The position numbers were made by a program, and so were the translations under genes. Positions 6,964 to 15,695 of a stretch of 38,879 nt of DNA are shown in pieces; the first letter of the stretch is position 1, and each line of letters opens with the position of its first letter. Under the pieces are notes generated by a model that had not been told where the DNA came from, did not search any database, and saw nothing but the letters and a program-made list of their open reading frames with translations. This DNA is from a virus: positions 1-38,879 of the IMG/VR virus record IMGVR_UViG_3300043398_000133. One strand, given 5' to 3'.

Positions 6964-7288
6964 GGCTGCCTACCGAATCAGATGCACGGCGACGTCGCAT
7001 GGATCGGTACTCAGTCTTTACGAACTGGTAGGGCACCTCCTGCCGCCAATGATGCGATGTGATCATCTGGACAAACACCACTGCGCCCAGAAGCGAAATT
7101 TCGTACATGGTTGGCTGGTAGTCCCATGCGATGGGTGCAGCCATGCCCATGCACGACACAATTCCCAGGATAAAAAACGCGAACCTCACATCGGCTTTGA
7201 TCTTGCTGTCAGTTTTCACCGCCCGGCAGAACATCGTGAAAAACAGTGCGGCGCACAGAATTTCGTGGGCAAAGATGTGTGTGTTCAT
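6956..7288 (-). CDS. Three-helix membrane protein, holin candidate
   Basis: A 110-aa protein with hydrophobic segments at about 5-22, 34-55 and 61-79 and a strongly basic tail (RSMRRRRASD), a holin-like layout. It lies directly upstream of the endolysin with an 8-nt overlap. I cannot say whether this or the 125-aa neighbour is the main holin; one may be an antiholin. Confidence 0.7.
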   Translation of the reverse strand: MNTHIFAHEILCAALFFTMFCRAVKTDSKIKADVRFAFFILGIVSCMGMAAPIAWDYQPTMYEISLLGAVVFVQMITSHHWRQEVPYQFVKTEYRSMRRRRASDSVGSHV

Positions 7289-7662
7289 GGCTTGGTTCCT
7301 GCGCGGTTAAGCAAAGCAGACAGAGCAGCGCCAACAGCGTCAAAAACAGGCCGCCACCCATTACCTAAAGCACCGATTGCGAAGGCAACAGGGGCCAGGC
7401 TTTCCACCGAACGCACCCCGATCCATTGATCCAGCAGGCCCGCCAGGAATGCCGTGAGCAGCAGTGCGGTGAGCGTGCAGCGCAGCAGCAGCCAGGCCCC
7501 GGCCAACTTGCTGGAAGTCTCTGCCGCGCTCAATGGCCACATGGCACCGCTCAGGGCCGCAAAGGCAATGAGGGCGTATGGGCCAGCCATGGGGCCGAGC
7601 AGGGAAACAGAAAGGGCCGTGAGGCCAAAGGCGGTTGCTGACGTTGAAGCGGGGTCTGCCAC
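7285..7662 (-). CDS. Hydrophobic phage membrane protein, holin candidate
   Basis: A 125-aa protein with about three membrane segments: residues ~22-45 (MAGPYALIAFAALSGAMW), ~52-78 (LLLRCTLTALLLTAFLAGLL) and a weaker one at ~86-98. It begins at GTG with a weak AGGG site. It overlaps the next membrane-protein gene by 4 nt. Its place at the head of the lysis genes supports a holin role. Confidence 0.72.
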   Translation of the reverse strand: MADPASTSATAFGLTALSVSLLGPMAGPYALIAFAALSGAMWPLSAAETSSKLAGAWLLLRCTLTALLLTAFLAGLLDQWIGVRSVESLAPVAFAIGALGNGWRPVFDAVGAALSALLNRAGTKP

Positions 7663-7680
7663 GGTTTTGCCCTGGAGTCG

Positions 7681-7917
7681 TTATCTGAAGGTCTTGGGGT
7701 ACTGCTGACGGTGAACCTCGGACAGATAGGCATCAAGACAATGGTCTTTCTGCCAAAAGAAGATCAGGTTTATGAGCGGGCGAAACACCACCCCGAACCA
7801 CCTTCCATCCCGCCACGCACGGTGGGCACGGGATGAAAGTGTTTCGTCTGCACTGCCAAGCAACAGGGCGTTGAATAACTGGTCGATGGCGATCAGCAAG
7901 TTCAGTATGTAGGCCAT
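7681..7917 (-). CDS. Small phage protein of unknown function, 78 aa
   Basis: Begins MAYILNLLIAIDQLFNALL, then SADETLSSRAHRA and FRPLINLIFFWQKDHC. From memory, similar proteins sit next to lysis genes in many proteobacterial phages. The amphipathic or hydrophobic N-terminus suggests membrane association. A hairpin (stem CTCGCT/AGCGAG, 7920-7940) lies immediately upstream of its start on this strand. Confidence 0.75.
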   Translation of the reverse strand: MAYILNLLIAIDQLFNALLLGSADETLSSRAHRAWRDGRWFGVVFRPLINLIFFWQKDHCLDAYLSEVHRQQYPKTFR

Positions 7918-7985
7918 TCACTCGCTCGAAAATGAAGCGAGTTTCGCTAGGCGTTTACCAAATCAGCCGGGATAATCCACCCCCT

Positions 7986-8078
7986 ATGGAATACATCGAC
8001 TTCATGTTTTGGAAGCTGATCGTCTTGGCGATCTTGGCTTTCATTTACGGGTTCGTCACCTTCTTCACTGGGCGATAA
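7986..8078 (+). CDS. Possible 30-aa membrane peptide
   Basis: A plus-strand ORF, MEYIDFMFWKLIVLAILAFI followed by YGFVTFFTGR, a single predicted transmembrane helix with charged ends. It lies in the only gap of this minus-strand block and overlaps the end of the 806-aa gene by 14 nt. No clear ribosome site is seen, so evidence is its composition and position only. Confidence 0.4.
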   Translation: MEYIDFMFWKLIVLAILAFIYGFVTFFTGR

Positions 8079-10485
8079 GCACGGGCGCAGCTTTTGCCAA
8101 TCCGCTTGCCAATTTGGCGCGGTTTGCGGCGGTCAACCCTGGCACCGAGCGCGATTTCATGCTCAATAATTCACCAAGGGCTTGGTTGAGCGCATCAGGG
8201 TCAGCCAGCAGCCCGCCCAGCTTTTCCGCGTTCTTTTTGCGCCCTGTTTCTTTCAAGCCTTCAAGCGTTGGCCCTGCCACCGACTTCAACACCGGCAAGC
8301 GGTTTGCCATGAAGTTGACCAGTGGGTTTTCCAGCAAGCCCGCAGACAATGCGGAATTGATGTTTTGCATGGTGTTTGAGCCAGTCGCCATGCCAAGACG
8401 CGCCGCCTTGTCGGTGGCCTCCAGCACCGAGCCGATCTCACGGACAACGGCCTGATCTGATTCGCCCAACAGCCCACCAAGGCCGCCCGAGTGAGACCGC
8501 GCCCAGTTGTTGAACTTGGCGTTCGTCAAGTTGCCCAATGCATCGGTGTTTTGTGCTGCGCTCGTTGTGATGTAGCGCTTCATGTCATCAGCCAGCCCGG
8601 CGGTGCCACCAATCAAGCGATTGAACGATGCGGCGTCATCAGCTTGTGACCGAAGCGAATTGAAGAACAGGCGAGGAATCTCCGCCCCCTGCGCCGCCGC
8701 CTGGCCATCACCCCCACGCGCAAAGATGCGGGACTGTGGCCCGGTGTTGAACTGCGCCTTCTTGGCCGCGTGTGCTGCCGTGGCTTCGCGCCACGCATTC
8801 ACCATGTCGGCTGGGAAATAGTCCCCAGCCTGGCCGCCGCCAGCCGCCACGCGATTGACCGCCTCGTCAATCTGCTTTTTCATGCCGTTGAGGGCTGCAA
8901 GCTCATTGCCACGACCAGCACGGGAAGCAATCTCGTCTGCTGCACTTGCAATGGAGGAGCGTAGGTTTTGAAGCTCTTTGAAGCTGACTGGCACAGGCAC
9001 CTGCAAAGCACCTTCTGGCATATCCCCCATGGATTGATTGCGCATGGCCGCAAAGCGAGATTTACCGCCGCCCATGGCCACGTCATCACCACCAGAACGT
9101 AGCATGTCCAAAAGTGTGGCCGGGTCATCGTTAGGCGTGAATCCACGCTGGTGCATGGATTCGGCCAATTTGTCGATGGACTGCCCCTTGTTGGCGTTGG
9201 TCAAGCGGCCAAGGCCCATTTGCTTCAAGTCATCAATCTCACCCCTCAGCCCCAGACTTGAAAGCGACTTGGGATTAATGCCACCGGCTTGCTTGACGGC
9301 TTGCAGCAGGGTTTGTTCGCGGGCCACCTTCTCGGGTTTTAGAGCTTCAACGGTCTCTGTGCCGATGGCCTTTGCCGTACCGATGGCCTCGTTTGCCTTG
9401 GAACCCATACCGAAGATGCCACGCCCCAGGTATTTGGCTTGCTCTGCTTCCATTTGGGCAATTGGAAGGTTGAAGCGGGCTTCACCGAATGGGTCAACGT
9501 TTTCAAACATTTGGCCCACTTGCCGGGACTTTGCAGCCTCCCCAGCTTTGGCGAACTGGCTGATCGAATTGCCCACGTCCTGCGCGACGTTTTGCACTGT
9601 GTCGCCAACAGGTGCCAACCGGTTCAATGCCGACTGCATGGCCTGCTGCTGCGCTGTCAGCCTTTGCCCGATGGTGTTGTCACCGATGTTTTGCAGACTG
9701 CGCTGAAGCTGCGAAACGCCTTCGGTTTGCAGGATTTGGGGCACCGTCAGGTCGACCCCAATGTTTGAGGGCCGAGGTGTGGACAGCGCCGCACGGATGG
9801 CCTCGATCTCATCCTTGGTTTTTGCACCAGCAATGCTTGCGATCTTGCGGGCCTGAGCGGCGTTTTCAGACAAAAATGCCTCGTTCACCTTCCCGGCGAC
9901 CTTGCTACCGAGCACGCCAGCACCCTTGACGACAGGAGGAAGGGCCGCGCCAATGGCCGCGCCCATGCCCATGTCGTCATGGTTGACCAGTGCAGCCGAG
10001 GCCCCACCAGTGATCGCCCCGCCCGCCATGCGCGTGGCCATGTTGGCCCCAGGTGCGAACATGCCACCAGAAGCAACCGCAGAGGCCAGCTTTGGCGCAA
10101 AGGCAAGCCCCCGAGCCAGTTGACCACCTACACCAGCAGTGCCAGCAATCTCTGCACCGATTTTTCCCGCACCGTAGGCCAATGAATCTGTATCAGCGCC
10201 CATGGTTTGCAGGGCATCGTCCATACCCGAACGGCGGTCATCCCGCCCAATGAAGCTATTTTGGATGCCAGCAGCCCGAGCCGCTGCGTCAATGGGGGCC
10301 AACAGGGTTGCGCCAATGGAGCCAGCACCGCGCACCGCCCCAGCAAGCAAATTGCCTGCCGTGCTGCTTTCTTTCTTGGCCGGGATGCTAAGAAAGTTCT
10401 TTTTGATGGCCGCTTCAATCTCACCGGCGGCCATGCCGTCTGGGAACTCAATGCGGCTTCCGTTGACTTCGACGATTTGAGGCAT
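8065..10485 (-). CDS. Large virion protein, putative DNA ejection (internal) protein
   Basis: An 806-aa protein. The N-terminal 35 residues (VEVNGSRIEFPDGMAAGEIE) form a short motif I recall from phage internal virion proteins. It is followed by Gly/Ala-rich amphipathic stretches (AGNLLAGAVRGAGSIGATLL, then GGMFAPGANMATRMAGGA) and a long helical region. This composition, and a place after the head-closure genes and before lysis in a phage with no tape-measure gene, suggest a podovirus ejection protein that crosses the host envelope. No enzymatic motif such as a transglycosylase was found. Confidence 0.65.
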   Translation of the reverse strand: MPQIVEVNGSRIEFPDGMAAGEIEAAIKKNFLSIPAKKESSTAGNLLAGAVRGAGSIGATLLAPIDAAARAAGIQNSFIGRDDRRSGMDDALQTMGADTDSLAYGAGKIGAEIAGTAGVGGQLARGLAFAPKLASAVASGGMFAPGANMATRMAGGAITGGASAALVNHDDMGMGAAIGAALPPVVKGAGVLGSKVAGKVNEAFLSENAAQARKIASIAGAKTKDEIEAIRAALSTPRPSNIGVDLTVPQILQTEGVSQLQRSLQNIGDNTIGQRLTAQQQAMQSALNRLAPVGDTVQNVAQDVGNSISQFAKAGEAAKSRQVGQMFENVDPFGEARFNLPIAQMEAEQAKYLGRGIFGMGSKANEAIGTAKAIGTETVEALKPEKVAREQTLLQAVKQAGGINPKSLSSLGLRGEIDDLKQMGLGRLTNANKGQSIDKLAESMHQRGFTPNDDPATLLDMLRSGGDDVAMGGGKSRFAAMRNQSMGDMPEGALQVPVPVSFKELQNLRSSIASAADEIASRAGRGNELAALNGMKKQIDEAVNRVAAGGGQAGDYFPADMVNAWREATAAHAAKKAQFNTGPQSRIFARGGDGQAAAQGAEIPRLFFNSLRSQADDAASFNRLIGGTAGLADDMKRYITTSAAQNTDALGNLTNAKFNNWARSHSGGLGGLLGESDQAVVREIGSVLEATDKAARLGMATGSNTMQNINSALSAGLLENPLVNFMANRLPVLKSVAGPTLEGLKETGRKKNAEKLGGLLADPDALNQALGELLSMKSRSVPGLTAANRAKLASGLAKAAPVLIAQ

Positions 10486-11696
10486 CAGCGGCTTTCCAGT
10501 TTCCCGGTGGCGGGGTTGAAAACGAAGTTCACACCAGACGCAGGCCGAGCAGGCGCAGCATCCCCGGCATAACGCCGCTGAATCTCCTCAATCTGAACCA
10601 GGGCAGCCAACTTGCGTTCTTGCGGGATGCCTGGGTCTCCGATGACACCGGCCATTTGCTTGTAAAGCGCCACATCTTTGTCGGACTGTGGACCGCTCAT
10701 CTTTGGCATCTTGGACACCAACGCACCCTCAAGCGCCTGAAGTTGGCCAATAGCCGTGTCACCCTGCGTGGACTGCCCAATAAACCGCATGGCTGCATCA
10801 ACGCCCTGGCCGAAGCCGCTGCCAGTGGCCTGGGGAATGACCTTGCGGGCTTGCTCAATCAGGTTGAGGGCTTCCACCGCATCCTTTTGGGCAACCGGAG
10901 CCATGGCGTTCACCGCTTGCCCTGGCTGCATGTTTTTGGGCGGCATCACCCACATGCCATCTTTGAACTGAGGCTTGCCAGCATCAGCGCCGCCAGCCAT
11001 GTCAAAAGCAAGGCGCTGGCGTGCGTTCGCGTTGTTCGCCCACGCCACGGCATTGGATGCTTGGGCGTCAGGCGACATGCTTTTGCCCAGTGCTGCTTTT
11101 TCTTGCAGCGAATACGGGTCAAGCGCAACCACTTTGCCGCCCAGGTCTTGCATAACCGGTGCGCGGAACTGCGCCATGCCATCGCCTACTTTTTGACCAA
11201 ATTCGTCCACCTGGTACTCGTACTCTTTGCCATCAGGCCCCATGCCTTTGACGGTGCGGGCGACCTTGGAGCGCCCCAGGTTTTGCGATTCGGCCAGTTG
11301 CTTCAGGCGCTCAAACGGCACGCCCATGGCTGAAAGCTGTTGGAAGTTGACCGGCTGTGTTTGGCCGATGTTTTGCGCCTTGGCCATCGTTGGGCCTTGT
11401 GCATCCCCCTGAATCGCCTGCGTGCCTGTGGTGGGCAAAAAGGCAGATTGAACAAGTCGTTCGATATTGGACTGCTGTTCGCGCTGGGCTTTTTCGCGGG
11501 CCATTTCATCCCGCCTCCAGCCCATTTGTTCGTCGATCAAGGCCTGACGTTTTGCGCTTGCCATCGTTTCCTGATAGCCACCCAAACCGCGCCCAAGGGC
11601 CTGGCCGAAGTTGCCACCGCCCAACAAGCCAGCAGCCAGGTTAAGCACCGCCTGCGTTTTGGGGTCGTCAAAAGAATCGCCAAGTAATCCAGCCAT
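10485..11696 (-). CDS. Virion protein, putative ejection protein
   Basis: A 403-aa Ala/Gln/Gly-rich protein. The N-terminus (KTQAVLNLAAGLLGGGNFGQ) is amphipathic, the middle (MSPDAQASNAVAWANNANAR) is helical, and it ends NFVFNPATGKLESR. The start/stop junction shares one base with the 806-aa gene, indicating coupled expression. The function is inferred from position only. Confidence 0.6.
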   Translation of the reverse strand: MAGLLGDSFDDPKTQAVLNLAAGLLGGGNFGQALGRGLGGYQETMASAKRQALIDEQMGWRRDEMAREKAQREQQSNIERLVQSAFLPTTGTQAIQGDAQGPTMAKAQNIGQTQPVNFQQLSAMGVPFERLKQLAESQNLGRSKVARTVKGMGPDGKEYEYQVDEFGQKVGDGMAQFRAPVMQDLGGKVVALDPYSLQEKAALGKSMSPDAQASNAVAWANNANARQRLAFDMAGGADAGKPQFKDGMWVMPPKNMQPGQAVNAMAPVAQKDAVEALNLIEQARKVIPQATGSGFGQGVDAAMRFIGQSTQGDTAIGQLQALEGALVSKMPKMSGPQSDKDVALYKQMAGVIGDPGIPQERKLAALVQIEEIQRRYAGDAAPARPASGVNFVFNPATGKLESR

Positions 11697-11705
11697 TTTG
11701 CCCCC

Positions 11706-12611
11706 TTACCATCCACCGATTGAGCCGCTACCGTAGTAGCTGCCATAACCACCGTCACGTCCGTCGCCACCGCCGAACATGGCGCGGTCAGCCGCTGCAA
11801 TGCTGTCTGGGCTGGAGAACGTGCGGACGTTGCCGTCAGAATCGCTTGTGGTGCCAATGCCCAGGTTTGCCAGCGGCTGAGAGGCGGCGAGCTTGTTGCC
11901 AGCATCACCCATTGCGTCAGCTTGTTTTCCAGCAAAGTGAGAGCCGCCTGCACCAAGCAGTCCGGCCAATGATGGAAAGAACATTCGCAAAGTTGGGTTT
12001 TCGCTCGCAGCCATCGCAGCCAATGCAGCGCTCACCATGTCGTTGCTGATACCCTGACCGCCGGGGGTTGAAATGTTGCCACCCCCCCCGGATTGGACAG
12101 AGTTTGAGCCTCCACCTGTCACCGGCATGGCGCTCTGCAAAGATGAAACCGAAGCCATAGGAGCCTCAGGGCGCGCCACGGGTGGCGCTGCCTGAGTGGG
12201 TGTGTATTGATAGCCAACGGTGGCTTGCGGGGCTGTTTGCTGCTGTTGCCGGGCCTGCGTGAACGGGTTGCCGGCAACACCCCGGCTCATCATGCCCATG
12301 CCTTGGTCCATCATGGCCTGATAGCTGTTTGTGTATTGGGGCGACTTCAGGTAGTTGAGCCGCATGTCCAGACCTTGCCGCTGCACATCGTTCAACCCAC
12401 CTTGGCCCATTTGCTGCTTGTACACGCTTGCTGCATCGCCCAGCAAACCACCAGAGCCATTCGCGCCGTAGATGTATTGAGCAACTCGCGGATCTATTTG
12501 ATTTGATGTTTGGCTGGCACTGCTGCCCTTGTTGGACGAACCAGCAAGCAGGCCAAGCCCGGCCCCAATCAAAGAGCCCGTGTTCCCCATCAATCCGTCA
12601 AGTATTCCCAT
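11706..12611 (-). CDS. Virion structural protein, Gly/Gln-rich
   Basis: A 301-aa protein starting MGILDGLMGNTGSLIGAGLG, with a hydrophobic Gly-rich N-terminus. QIDPRVAQYIYGANGSGG and a low-complexity Gln/Gly/Ser middle follow. Similar sets of three consecutive glycine- and glutamine-rich proteins occur between the neck and ejection genes of podoviruses. The exact role is unknown. Confidence 0.6.
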   Translation of the reverse strand: MGILDGLMGNTGSLIGAGLGLLAGSSNKGSSASQTSNQIDPRVAQYIYGANGSGGLLGDAASVYKQQMGQGGLNDVQRQGLDMRLNYLKSPQYTNSYQAMMDQGMGMMSRGVAGNPFTQARQQQQTAPQATVGYQYTPTQAAPPVARPEAPMASVSSLQSAMPVTGGGSNSVQSGGGGNISTPGGQGISNDMVSAALAAMAASENPTLRMFFPSLAGLLGAGGSHFAGKQADAMGDAGNKLAASQPLANLGIGTTSDSDGNVRTFSSPDSIAAADRAMFGGGDGRDGGYGSYYGSGSIGGW

Positions 12612-12621
12612 GATTTATCCC

Positions 12622-13542
12622 TCAGAAAAGCCGACCAAGCTGGGCGCCCATTGCAGCGCCGCCAAGGGCTTGCGCCCATGGGTTTGTGCCTTGGCTGGTT
12701 GTTGATGTGGCACCGTATCCGGTGTAAGGAGTCGCGGCAGAGTTGAAATTACCCATCGTCTGCCAAGGAGCGCTTTGATACTGCGACCCAATGTCATAAA
12801 CGCCCGAACCTTGGTTCAGATACCCTTGATTTGCAGCCTGCGACAACTGGGAGCCAAGACCCATCTGCTGCATGTCTTGACCACGTTGCGCGGTGTAGAA
12901 ATTGTTCTGCGAGTTCTGGGCGTTGAGGCCAAGGTTTCCGAGACCAAGGTTGTAGGAGTTCTGCGCCTGTGTGTAACCAAGACCAAGATTCCCAACACCA
13001 AGGCTGTATGAGTTATCAAGGCTCTGCTGTTGCAGAGCGCGATTCATCGAGTTGGTGAAATCGCCGTAGTACATGTTCGTCAGGGAGTTCGACAGCCCCT
13101 GATTCGCATCATTCAGCGCGTTTGCTTCAACCACACCTTGCCGTGAACCACCAAACCCACCAGCAGCTTGCGCACCGCTTTGGATGCTGGGCATGATGTT
13201 GCGCTGAAGGTTTTGATTGACTTGGTTTGTGATGGACGTTGCCATCTGCCCAAGGTAGGGGTTTGGCGTGTACCCAGGACTTCCGCTGCTTTGAGTCGAT
13301 GACTGTGGCGCAGACTGCGCGGGCTGGTACTGCTGCGGCTGTGGTTGTTGCGTCTGCTGTTGCTGTTGCTGTGGCAGTCCTGCTTGAACATATCGAGAGG
13401 CAATCTCCCCAAAGTCCCCACCAGTGACCCGCGCCATGTCGCTGATCGTCACGCCGTTTTGATCCATCGCAGCCCGCATCTGTGCGTCTGTGGCCCCGTT
13501 GTTGTTGAATAACCAGTTGGCAATGTCTTGGTCTTTGTTCAT
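12622..13542 (-). CDS. Virion structural protein, Gln-rich with NLGLG repeats
   Basis: A 306-aa protein. The ATG at 13542 (MNKDQDIANWLFNNNGATD) follows GGGGTGAAC and is preferred over an in-frame start at 13611 that would overlap the upstream gene. A polyglutamine region at ~60-90 precedes a repetitive Asn/Gln/Gly section (LGVGNLGLGYTQAQNSYN, then LGLGNLGLNAQNS) that looks like a fibrous or beta-rich segment. It ends with a Gly/Ala helix. Probably a virion or ejectosome component. Confidence 0.6.
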   Translation of the reverse strand: MNKDQDIANWLFNNNGATDAQMRAAMDQNGVTISDMARVTGGDFGEIASRYVQAGLPQQQQQQTQQPQPQQYQPAQSAPQSSTQSSGSPGYTPNPYLGQMATSITNQVNQNLQRNIMPSIQSGAQAAGGFGGSRQGVVEANALNDANQGLSNSLTNMYYGDFTNSMNRALQQQSLDNSYSLGVGNLGLGYTQAQNSYNLGLGNLGLNAQNSQNNFYTAQRGQDMQQMGLGSQLSQAANQGYLNQGSGVYDIGSQYQSAPWQTMGNFNSAATPYTGYGATSTTSQGTNPWAQALGGAAMGAQLGRLF

Positions 13543-13544
13543 GT

Positions 13545-13769
13545 TCACCCCAAAAAGCGCCACGATCCAGCGCGGTATCCGTAAAACCCAGCACCAGAGC
13601 CAGGATTCCAATTTGTGCCGTTGGCCATTACCACCATGCCTTCTCGGGGCTTGAGCGGTGCAACTGCCAGAGGTGTCAGAAAAAGCGCTGCATTGGGGCT
13701 TTGCATCGCTTGCGAGATGCTTCCCAGTTCCCGTTCAACGGGTTGCCCTGTTGGCACGTATTGCCCCAT
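13545..13769 (-). CDS. Small virion-region protein, 74 aa
   Basis: Starts MGQYVPTGQPVERELGSISQ and ends GFYGYRAGSWRFLG. The ATG overlaps the stop of the 509-aa gene (TGATG), and the longer frame upstream lies inside that gene and is not used. The sequence REGMVVMANGTNWNPGSG looks like a compact beta domain. Function unknown. Confidence 0.65.
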   Translation of the reverse strand: MGQYVPTGQPVERELGSISQAMQSPNAALFLTPLAVAPLKPREGMVVMANGTNWNPGSGAGFYGYRAGSWRFLG

Positions 13770-15298
13770 CAGTAAGCCCCCGAAATCACAACGTCCATGT
13801 CGTAGCTTTTCAGCCTGTGCGGTTGATTGTCCAAAGCGGTAAACCGCACCGCCAGGAATCGACCCGTGGCAAATCCGTCCACTTTTGTCTGTGAGCCGAC
13901 GACGAATGTCATGGGAGCCGACCAAATGGGTGGGCGGTTTGCGTCCATGCTTGCGCCGATCTCCACCTTGATTTGTGCACCATTTGGAGCATCAAACCGC
14001 GGGTGTATTCCCCTGATCGTTTTGATTGCTTGCGGATCGTCCAATGTGATGCCTGTGCGCTCGATGTACGAGCCGAAAGCAGTCCCGGCGAAGGTCGTCC
14101 CAGCGTCGGCCATGCTGATTTTGTTGTTTGCATCAACAATCAACAGGCGTGCATCTGCCGGGGTGAATTCGGTCTGGTTCCAGAGTGATATTTCCTCATC
14201 CCATCCCAGGCTTGAAGAACTCCAGAGGTCTGTTCCTGCGTAATCGACTTGACCAGTCGCGGCATGTCGGAATGCCGAAAGTTCGCGGAATGACCAGCTT
14301 TTTTCAATCCAGTTCCAGACAGCGGCCCTGGTGCACTCGCTATCCCCTGCTTCGGGATAACAGACCCATACCTCGTTCTTTGATGGGTTTGCCACCACGA
14401 ACGAAAGCCCGTAGTTCACCGAGTCAATCGTGCTGAAGATGTGCCGCCTGACCTGAGCATTTGCAATGGATGCAGGACCTTGGCCAGAGTGCAAAACCAC
14501 ATCGCCAGGGCACAACACAACATGCCCCATGGGTGTGATTGCAGCGCAATTGCTTGTCAGCATTCCAACTTCGCCTGGGAGCCGCTGGAATCGGAAGATA
14601 TACGGCTGACCAATGAAGGTCTGCGCGAACATCGCACGTTCTTTGTAGATGATGTTGGTATCACCCAATGGCAAGCAATCGACGATGTTTGAAGACTCTT
14701 CGGCCAGATCAATCTCACCAGCATCCTTGGTCACATCGGTGTGATCCCAAGATGTTGGAATAGCACCTGGCACCGCAGCAGCAGACCACTTGACCATATT
14801 GCGGTAACGAGTGCCGCTCTTGTCAATGTCCAAGGCTATCAAGTAGTTCTTGAATGGCCGGACGATCTTGGCCGTCATGCCAGCAGTCCACCCGGTCAGG
14901 CTTGCCAGTGTTCCGGTACCACCCCAAAACATTGGCACATCTTTGCCGTTGTTCAGCACGAAAACGCCGTTCAGTGAGCCGCTGTTCCAGTAGTCTGTAA
15001 CGCCTCCCGTTGGGGCAGTTCCGGTGATGTTTGTCCGTGTCGTACCGTCATCAGCGTAAACAGCAGACAACCCGGCATGAACCCAGAAACGTTTACCGTT
15101 GGCTTGATAGGGTGCGATGTGATACGGGCTGACAGACGTTGATGTGAATATCTGAGTCTGCCCCTTGAATCGCTCTGCACAGTTGTCGCGGAAACGTACA
15201 TTCAGACCGCCAGACCATGCGTTAATTGGAAGTTCATGCGCTGGGAGGTCTAGGACGATGCCTGCCTGGCCTACGTTTGGGACTTTGACGATTGCCAT
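13769..15298 (-). CDS. Neck/head-closure protein, P22 gp10-like (putative)
   Basis: A 509-aa, beta-rich protein (GQAGIVLDLPAHELPINAWS, FRDNCAERFKG, MFAQTFIGQPYIFRFQRLPG, VWNWIEKSWSFREL) with repeated aromatic/Gly blades suggesting a propeller. P22 gp10, the packaged-DNA stabilisation protein, has similar size and genomic position behind portal and adaptor genes. I infer a role in closing the portal and receiving the tail fibre. The assignment rests on architecture and synteny, not a decisive motif. Confidence 0.6.
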   Translation of the reverse strand: MAIVKVPNVGQAGIVLDLPAHELPINAWSGGLNVRFRDNCAERFKGQTQIFTSTSVSPYHIAPYQANGKRFWVHAGLSAVYADDGTTRTNITGTAPTGGVTDYWNSGSLNGVFVLNNGKDVPMFWGGTGTLASLTGWTAGMTAKIVRPFKNYLIALDIDKSGTRYRNMVKWSAAAVPGAIPTSWDHTDVTKDAGEIDLAEESSNIVDCLPLGDTNIIYKERAMFAQTFIGQPYIFRFQRLPGEVGMLTSNCAAITPMGHVVLCPGDVVLHSGQGPASIANAQVRRHIFSTIDSVNYGLSFVVANPSKNEVWVCYPEAGDSECTRAAVWNWIEKSWSFRELSAFRHAATGQVDYAGTDLWSSSSLGWDEEISLWNQTEFTPADARLLIVDANNKISMADAGTTFAGTAFGSYIERTGITLDDPQAIKTIRGIHPRFDAPNGAQIKVEIGASMDANRPPIWSAPMTFVVGSQTKVDGFATGRFLAVRFTALDNQPHRLKSYDMDVVISGAY

Positions 15299-15324
15299 GA
15301 TTTACTGGAATTTCCGCAAATAAG

Positions 15325-15687
15325 TCATGCCGGCCACTCCATCACGGGCAGCATGTCAATCAATGCCTGCGTGGTTTCGGGCAATGGGCGAACGCCAGCC
15401 TGTACCTCTGCCATCAGCTCATAGGCCACGCTGTTGCAGGTGTCGCACCAGGTCGCAAATGCCACGCCTTCGGCCTGAAATGGGCCGGGGAAGCCTGCGC
15501 GCACCATGCAGGTGATGCGGTTGTCGTAGCGGCGGGCCTGTGCTGTGGCGTCCAGGTGTGCGGTGAGTGCGCGGTCAAAGTCTTCGAGGGCTGGCGGCAC
15601 AGGCGCCTGCGATTGCAAAAACTCTGCGACCTCTTCGGGCGACATGGGCACAGGGCCGTCGATGGTGGCTTTTGTGTATCGGGTCAT
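15325..15687 (-). CDS. Tail-fibre-associated protein (assembly/chaperone-like)
   Basis: A 120-aa protein directly downstream of the tail fibre gene. ALTAHLDATAQARRYDNRIT and FQAEGVAFATWCDTCNSVAY are typical of small proteins paired with phage tail fibres. It probably helps the fibre fold or assemble; this is an inference from position and recalled family resemblance. Confidence 0.65.
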   Translation of the reverse strand: MTRYTKATIDGPVPMSPEEVAEFLQSQAPVPPALEDFDRALTAHLDATAQARRYDNRITCMVRAGFPGPFQAEGVAFATWCDTCNSVAYELMAEVQAGVRPLPETTQALIDMLPVMEWPA

Positions 15688-15695
15688 GCTGTGCC